Below, piece after piece: positions 55,998 to 64,000 of a stretch of DNA of 64,000 nucleotides. Source of the DNA: Pseudomonas syringae (GTDB lineage: Bacteria > Pseudomonadota > Gammaproteobacteria > Pseudomonadales > Pseudomonadaceae); the NCBI RefSeq assembly GCF_023278085.1, contig NZ_CP066265.1:5231001-5295000 (forward strand), given 5' to 3'. Position numbers and translations under genes: made by a program. A model generated the notes under the pieces. The model made no database searches. It was not told the origin of the DNA and was given only the letters and a program-made list of their open reading frames with translations. Position 1 is the stretch's first letter. Every line of letters begins with the position of its first letter.

Positions 55998-58900
55998 AGC
56001 GCCTGGAGATTGTGCTCATCGGTCGCAGCCTGACCCTGAGCGAACTGACTGCCGAGCTGCAGGCGCACGGGCATGCGGTGCAGCACTTGCCCGATCAGAA
56101 CGCCCTGCAAGCGTGGTCAGGTGCTGGCAGCTCACTGCTGATCGAAGACGGCAGCCTGGACCTGAACGAGGTCCTGCCGGAAACATGCGCACATTGCGTG
56201 CGTGTTGGTCTGCGCGTCGGTTTCAGTGCTGCGCTGGCGTCGGGACTGCCACGGCTGGAGCTGATGTGCTGGCATGGATCTGCCAGATCTCAACGCTTGA
56301 TCACCCGTGAGTGGGCGAACACAAGCGAGTCAGGCAACGGGCGTATGCTGCGGGATGAGGCTGTCGCCAGACTGGTGGAGCTAACGGCGTTACATGTCAG
56401 TCGCCTCTCCAGGGATGACAGCTACCTCGACAGCTTACCCACCGCGCAGCCTGCTCAGAGTGAACGGCAGGACAGTGTGCAGGCGATTGATCGATTGCTG
56501 TTCGAGCATCGCCTGAATCAGACGGCACAACCGCATCTGCTGAAAGTCGCCGAAACGCCGATCAGCGAACGGCTTGACCAGGCGCTGCTGAAGTTCGCCG
56601 GGCGCCCGGCACTGCTGATCCACGATCAGGCGTACAGCTATCGCGAGCTGCATGCACACAGCGTCACCCTGCAGCATCATTTGATGCCGCTGCTGATTGA
56701 GCACAGGGCGACCGGTACACAACCGGTGATCGGCATTTGCCTGCCCAAATCAGTCGAGCTGTATGCGGGCATTCTGGCGATTCTGGGCTGCGGGGGGGTG
56801 TATCTGCCGCTTGATCCCGGTCAGCCTCTGCAACGTCAGCAGTACATTCTGGAAAACGCCGGCGCCATGCTGTTGCTGCACGACGGGACGCATCCGCTGG
56901 CGGCTGCCGAGTTTCCGGCGCTGGATATCAGTGCGATGACCGTGCGGGAAGTGCCTGCGACCTTGATGCGCGTTGTGCCTGATCCAGATGCGCCGTGTAT
57001 GGCGCTGTACACGTCGGGCACTACCGGGCAGCCGAAAGGCGTGTCGCTCAGCCAGCGCAACCTCAGTCACTTCACGGCCTGGTACGCCGAATACGTAAAC
57101 CTGAACGAACGCAGCCGGGTGCTGCAGTTTTCGACGTTGAGCTTCGACTCGTCGATCATCGATATCTTCCCGACCTGGCTCAGTGGCGCTGAACTGGTGG
57201 TGCCTGACGAAGATCAGCGACGCGATCCGTTGCAGTTGCTGGGTGTGCTGCAGCACGGCATTACCCATGCGTTTTTACCACCCGCGCTGTTGAGCATTCT
57301 GCCGCTGGATCAGCCGCTGGGGCTTGAGCATGTGGTGACCGGCGGCGACGTCTGTGAGCCGCATGTCATCGCACAACTTGCCGGGCAATGCCATTTCCAC
57401 AACCTGTACGGGCCCACCGAAGCGACCGTGCTGGTCACGGCCTGCGCGTTTCGGTCGTCCGGCAGCAATCGTACGCTGGGGCAGCCGATTGCCAACAGCC
57501 AGGTGTGGATTCTGGATGAGCAATTACAGCCCGTCGCCGAGCAGACGCCGGGGGAACTGTACATCGTCGGTCCCGGCGTTTGTCTGGGTTATATCAACAA
57601 TCCTGAACTGACGACCGAGCGCTATGTACAGCTCAAGACTCCAGACGGGCAACACCTGCGCGCCTATCGCACCGGCGATATCGCGAAGTGGACGGCTGAC
57701 GGCGTCGAGCTGATCGGTCGTCGCGACAATCAGGTGAAGATCCGGGGTTTCAGGGTCGAGCCAGAGGAGATCGAGCACTGCCTGCGCGCCAGTCAGTTGT
57801 ATCGGCAAGTGGCCGTGGTGGTAGACGGCCAACGGCGCATTCTGGCGTTTCTCGCGCAACCGTATGGTGCTCATGACGAACAGGCATTGAGAGCTCATGT
57901 GCAGCGTTTGCTGCCGGACTATATGCACCCCGCCGTTTACACGCTATTGCCCGGTATGCCGTTTGCCAGCAACGGCAAGATCGATCGCAAAGCGTTGCTC
58001 GAAATCCCGCTGAGTTTTACTGAACAGCACACCCGTCGCCTAGCTGCGACTGCACAAGAGCAGACACTGGTGGAGTTATGGGCAGAGCTGTTGGAGCTGC
58101 CGCCGGGGGACATCTCGACCGACGAAAGCTTTTTCAATCTGGGTGGCCATTCGATTCTGCTGTCGCGCCTGCTATTGGGCATTCGTGAACGGTTCGGACG
58201 CAGTATTCCGATCAACCGCTTCATCGAAGCCCCTACCGTTCTGACACTGGCCGGTCTGATCGACAGCGACGGCACACCGGAATACACCATCAGTCCGCAA
58301 GCGCTCCTGGACGCCAATGCGGAGGTTCAGCTTTCAACGTTGCCCATCGGCAAGTTGGGTGATGTTCATCGGGTCATCGTCACCGGTGCCAACGGCTTTC
58401 TCGGGGTACATATCGTCGAAGCCTTATTGAACGGGGGAGCGACCGAGATCGCCTGTCTGGTTCGTGAAGGGCCGGGGCAAAGCGCACAGCAGCGCTTCGA
58501 GCATGCGCTGCGGGAGAACCGGCTGGATCATCTGGACCTGAGTCGTGTGAGGGTCTATTCGGCCGATGTGACAAAACCCAGGCTGGGGCTCAGCGATGTG
58601 GTTTATGAAAGGCTTGATCAGGAGTTCGGCGCATTGGTGCATAACGCGGCCAACGTGAACCACGTTCAGGACTATGAAACCCTCGCTCGAGACAACGTCG
58701 CCCCGGTTTTCGAATGCCTGAAACTGTGTGAAGGGCGCTGCAAGAAGATCTTCAACTTTGTCTCGACGCTCTCCGCCTCCAGCGCCACGGATGCAGCCGG
58801 CAATGTGCTTGAGCAACCGGCTGCCGAGACACCTCCGATCTACATCAAGAATGGCTACAACCTTTCCAAGTGGGTTGCTGAGCGTGTTCTGCAGCGCGCG

Positions 58901-59443
58901 AGGGATCAGGGCGCGTGGGTGAACATCTATCGCCCTGGCAACATCGCGTTCAACAGTATCAGCGGCGTATGCCAACCACAGAAAAACCGTTTGATGCTGA
59001 TGTTGAAGGGTTCATTGCAGCTCGGCCAGGTTCCGGAGTTCGACATCAACTTCGATCTGATGCCGGTGGACTTTCTGGCGCGCTTCATCGGCTTTCATGC
59101 CAGTCGTTATCTGCCTGAGCGTGCGGTGTTCAATCTGCATAACCCCGAGCCCCTGAGCTGGAGCAGTTATGTGGAGGCTTTCCGCGCATCAGGGCACCCA
59201 TTCGAGCTGGTCAGCGTGGCGCAATGGCAGGCCCAGCTCAGCCGCGTCGACAACCAGAACGCGCTATTTGGCGTACTGGGCTTCTACCTGGATGGTTTGG
59301 AAGAGGACATCGGCGATATCTCGATGATCGAGTACCAGAACACCCTGGCCGGCATTCGTCACATGGGTGAGCAGTACCCGCAGAAAACTCCGGCGCTGCT
59401 GCGCAAGGGCTGCGATTACCTGAAGGAAATCGACTTCATCTGA
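55994..59443 (+). CDS. mgoA: MgoA, nonribosomal peptide synthetase (A-T-reductase)
   Basis: A 1149-residue single-module synthetase. The N-terminal region (about 1-180) resembles a degraded formyltransferase-like domain. An adenylation domain (about 190-640) follows with YTSGTTGQPKG (339-349), FHNLYGPTEA and YRTGDIAKW, then a carrier domain with GGHS (phosphopantetheine S720), and a terminal thioester reductase (about 790-1140) with TGANGFLG (797-804) and Y955-N-L-S-K959. There is no condensation domain. It would load one amino acid (leucine in the literature on this operon) and release it reductively as an aldehyde. Confidence 0.92.
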   Translation: MKRLEIVLIGRSLTLSELTAELQAHGHAVQHLPDQNALQAWSGAGSSLLIEDGSLDLNEVLPETCAHCVRVGLRVGFSAALASGLPRLELMCWHGSARSQRLITREWANTSESGNGRMLRDEAVARLVELTALHVSRLSRDDSYLDSLPTAQPAQSERQDSVQAIDRLLFEHRLNQTAQPHLLKVAETPISERLDQALLKFAGRPALLIHDQAYSYRELHAHSVTLQHHLMPLLIEHRATGTQPVIGICLPKSVELYAGILAILGCGGVYLPLDPGQPLQRQQYILENAGAMLLLHDGTHPLAAAEFPALDISAMTVREVPATLMRVVPDPDAPCMALYTSGTTGQPKGVSLSQRNLSHFTAWYAEYVNLNERSRVLQFSTLSFDSSIIDIFPTWLSGAELVVPDEDQRRDPLQLLGVLQHGITHAFLPPALLSILPLDQPLGLEHVVTGGDVCEPHVIAQLAGQCHFHNLYGPTEATVLVTACAFRSSGSNRTLGQPIANSQVWILDEQLQPVAEQTPGELYIVGPGVCLGYINNPELTTERYVQLKTPDGQHLRAYRTGDIAKWTADGVELIGRRDNQVKIRGFRVEPEEIEHCLRASQLYRQVAVVVDGQRRILAFLAQPYGAHDEQALRAHVQRLLPDYMHPAVYTLLPGMPFASNGKIDRKALLEIPLSFTEQHTRRLAATAQEQTLVELWAELLELPPGDISTDESFFNLGGHSILLSRLLLGIRERFGRSIPINRFIEAPTVLTLAGLIDSDGTPEYTISPQALLDANAEVQLSTLPIGKLGDVHRVIVTGANGFLGVHIVEALLNGGATEIACLVREGPGQSAQQRFEHALRENRLDHLDLSRVRVYSADVTKPRLGLSDVVYERLDQEFGALVHNAANVNHVQDYETLARDNVAPVFECLKLCEGRCKKIFNFVSTLSASSATDAAGNVLEQPAAETPPIYIKNGYNLSKWVAERVLQRARDQGAWVNIYRPGNIAFNSISGVCQPQKNRLMLMLKGSLQLGQVPEFDINFDLMPVDFLARFIGFHASRYLPERAVFNLHNPEPLSWSSYVEAFRASGHPFELVSVAQWQAQLSRVDNQNALFGVLGFYLDGLEEDIGDISMIEYQNTLAGIRHMGEQYPQKTPALLRKGCDYLKEIDFI

Positions 59444-59477
59444 GTCGAGACCTCTACTGACGTAAATGGAGAAACAC

Positions 59478-59954
59478 ATGAAAGCACTTCACAGCAATCT
59501 GAAGCCAGACACCCTGATCAAGAACCCGGAGCAATGCCGAGTCGTTTCAGCGGTGGAAATCCCGAGTGATGCGCATAGCGTGTGGGCAGTCGTGGGTAAT
59601 TTTGGCGGCTTTCAGGCTTTTATTTCAGCACTTGAAAGTACCGAGGTCACTGGCACCGGTGCAGGCTCGGTGCGCAAGAAGCTGTTCAAGGACGGCAACG
59701 TGGCCATCGAGCAACTGAACTCCCGCGATGATCATGCGTTGTATATGACCTGGTCGCTGATCCACACCAGTTTGCCTGTCAGCAATCTGTGGGCAGCAAT
59801 GACTGTTGAGGCTACCGGTGACCAGAGGTGTATCGCAAGCTGGACGATTGTGGCGAATTCGGTTCAGGGCGGCCCTGAGGGAGCAGCGTTTGAAGCGTTT
59901 CTTCAGGGGTTTGCTGACGGTGCCATGAGTCACGCGCGCAGCCTGTTTGCCTGA
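59478..59954 (+). CDS. mgoD: MgoD, SRPBCC/polyketide-cyclase-like protein
   Basis: A 158-residue protein of the START/SRPBCC cyclase-dehydrase type (VWAVVGNFGGFQAF near residues 35-50). It closes the mgoBCAD operon and probably binds or finishes a small hydrophobic intermediate. The ATG at 59478 follows a GGAG site; an in-frame ATG four codons upstream is less likely. Confidence 0.87.
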   Translation: MKALHSNLKPDTLIKNPEQCRVVSAVEIPSDAHSVWAVVGNFGGFQAFISALESTEVTGTGAGSVRKKLFKDGNVAIEQLNSRDDHALYMTWSLIHTSLPVSNLWAAMTVEATGDQRCIASWTIVANSVQGGPEGAAFEAFLQGFADGAMSHARSLFA

Positions 59955-60009
59955 TCCACACAATCGGGTGACAGCCCACCCAGGGCGGTTGTTGATAGCC
60001 CATAACGAC

Positions 60010-60043
60010 AAAACCCCTCATCGCGTGAGCGATGAGGGGTTTC
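60010..60043. terminator. Shared terminator of the rRNA operon and mgo
   Basis: A 14-bp perfect stem (AAACCCCTCATCGC and complement) with a four-base loop. On the minus strand it is followed by TTTTG, terminating the distal 5S gene. On the plus strand it is 55 bp after mgoD and is probably the mgo terminator too. Confidence 0.8.
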
Positions 60044-60052
60044 GGAATTTGA

Positions 60053-60170
60053 TCTTGACGATGACCTACTCTCACATGGGGAAACCCCACACTACCATCG
60101 GCGATACATCGTTTCACTACTGAGTTCGGGATGGGATCAGGTGGTTCCAATGCTCTATGGTCGTCAAGAA
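60053..60170 (-). rRNA. rrf: 5S ribosomal RNA, distal copy
   Basis: A full 5S gene (about 118 nt), recognised by TTCTTGACGACCATAGAGC at the 5' end and CATGTGAGAGTAGGTCATCG near the 3' end. It differs from the proximal copy at two positions (near 60120 and 60153). The ends are approximate. Confidence 0.95.
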
Positions 60171-60232
60171 ATTCTGTTGCCGATCCGTTATCAGGTAACG
60201 TGCCAGCGAATTTTGGTGACTTCTACTTAAAC

Positions 60233-60266
60233 AAAAACCCTCAACGCGTAAGCGATGAGGGTTTTT
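60233..60266 (-). terminator. Terminator after the proximal 5S gene
   Basis: Stem AAAAACCCTCA / TGAGGGTTTTT with a loop resembling that of the distal terminator, followed by T-rich sequence on the minus strand. Transcripts reaching the distal 5S must read through this site. Confidence 0.75.
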
Positions 60267-60275
60267 GGAATTTAA

Positions 60276-60393
60276 TCTTGACGATGACCTACTCTCACAT
60301 GGGGAAACCCCACACTACCATCGGCGATACATCGTTTCACTGCTGAGTTCGGGATGGGATCAGGTGGTTCCAATGTTCTATGGTCGTCAAGAA
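60276..60393 (-). rRNA. rrf: 5S ribosomal RNA, proximal copy
   Basis: The 5S gene nearest the 23S gene, displaced 223 bp from the distal copy and nearly identical to it. It is the standard third rRNA of the operon. The ends are approximate. Confidence 0.95.
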
Positions 60394-60549
60394 ATTCGGG
60401 TACCGAGTCGTGCCTTGCGGCGCGCTTCAGCAAATCGGGTATGTGACAGTCAGTCGTTCAGGTGTTGTTCGTGACCGCAAACCTTCGGTTCGTGTCATCT
60501 CCACAGTCACCGCAATCTGGCCTTTCGATCAAATTGCTTGGGTGTTATA

Positions 60550-63442
<2,893 letters not shown>

Positions 63443-63583
63443 ATATAACCCCAAGCAATCTGGTTATACTGTGAAGACGACATTCGCCGAAAGTTTGCAT
63501 TTCACAAACTTTACCTTAGCCCGGACACACACCAGTGAAAGAGGTGCCCGGTCTATATTTCTTTCTATCACATACCCAAATTT

Positions 63584-63593
63584 TTAAAGAACG
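63584..63593 (-). promoter_or_regulatory. boxA-like antitermination element in the 16S-23S spacer
   Basis: On the minus strand the spacer reads CGTTCTTTAA, close to the rRNA boxA sequence (TGCTCTTTAA), about 140 bp before 23S. BoxA recruits NusB/NusE to prevent early termination. Confidence 0.5.
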
Positions 63594-63684
63594 ATCTAAT
63601 CAAAGACTAGAAATCAACATTCACGCATCAATCCTCAGGATCGATGGAATGCTCATTTCTAAGCTTTCAAACAGAAGCAGTAAG

Positions 63685-63760
63685 TGGTGGAGCCAAGCGG
63701 GATCGAACCGCTGACCTCCTGCGTGCAAGGCAGGCGCTCTCCCAGCTGAGCTATGGCCCC
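63685..63760 (-). tRNA. tRNA-Ala (TGC)
   Basis: A 76-nt tRNA starting GGGGCCATAGCTCAGCTGGG with a TTGCACG anticodon loop (TGC) and encoded CCA end. It lies in the 16S-23S spacer, the usual place. Confidence 0.97.
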
Positions 63761-63790
63761 GTATTTCTACAGGCGTTTCCCACACAAAAT

Positions 63791-63867
<77 letters not shown>

Positions 63868-63990
63868 AATTTCGAGCTTGTAGCCGCTAGCTTGGAGCTA
63901 TCAGCTTGGAGCTTAAAGCTGCTTCTAATCGTCTTCTTCAATGAATCAAGCAATTCGTGTGGGTGCTTATGGTGCAGCTGAGTCGTCGAT

Positions 63991-64000
63991 TAAGGAGGTG
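63991..64000 (-). rRNA. rrs: 16S ribosomal RNA 3' end (partial)
   Basis: The last ten bases on the minus strand read CACCTCCTTA, the anti-Shine-Dalgarno end of 16S rRNA. The rest lies beyond the window. Confidence 0.9.

Larger units (their letters stand above)
60010..60393 (-). repeat. Tandem duplication of 5S-terminator unit
   Basis: Two units of about 160 bp (60010-60170 and 60233-60393), each comprising a 5S gene plus a similar hairpin terminator, offset by 223 bp and separated by 62 bp of unrelated sequence. The 5S parts differ at two bases; the terminators differ more. Confidence 0.9.

Overview
The window is Pseudomonas chromosome, most likely from the P. syringae group. Three things suggest this: high-GC coding sequence throughout, a complete type VI secretion (T6SS) island with the gene order of P. 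aeruginosa H1-T6SS, and an operon matching the mangotoxin-generating operon mgoBCAD described in P. syringae pv. syringae. The species call is an inference from gene content; no database search was possible.

Layout. 1-8.9 kb is housekeeping: nudE (cut by the window edge), divergent yrfG, a LysR regulator, fdhD coupled to a YdeP-type molybdoenzyme, a small glycine-zipper protein, a RecQ-family helicase and an unknown membrane-anchored protein. 8.9-9.45 kb holds two tandem modules that look like GacA-dependent, GGA-rich Rsm (RsmX-type) small RNAs. 9.5-10.9 kb carries two unknown, overlapping membrane-associated genes that could be an effector/immunity pair.

10.95-46.2 kb is the T6SS island. 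The left arm (minus strand) reads fha, tssJ, tssK, tssL, tssM, tagF, pppA, ppkA, tagT, tagS, tagR, tagQ: the envelope complex plus the threonine-phosphorylation switch. The right arm (plus strand) reads tssA, tssB, tssC, hcp, a 52-codon ORF, tssE, tssF, tssG, clpV, vgrG, an Eag-type chaperone, an Rhs effector with an HNH/AHH-like C-terminal toxin, and a DUF1629-like immunity protein. A shared 391-bp divergent control region separates the arms.

46.2-53.5 kb is mixed: a small membrane protein, a soluble FIST-domain chemoreceptor, a DUF945 protein, a HAD hydrolase with an aldo/keto reductase, and a GntR regulator. 54.2-60.0 kb is mgoBCAD, preceded by about 730 bp of AT-rich non-coding DNA. 60.0-64.0 kb is most of an rRNA operon on the minus strand: the last 10 nt of 16S, tRNA-Ile, tRNA-Ala, 23S, and two 5S genes each followed by its own terminator.

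A regulatory theme may link the parts. In pseudomonads, Gac/Rsm signalling controls both H1-type T6SS and mangotoxin-type metabolism, and here two candidate Rsm RNAs sit beside the T6SS island. That link is inference.
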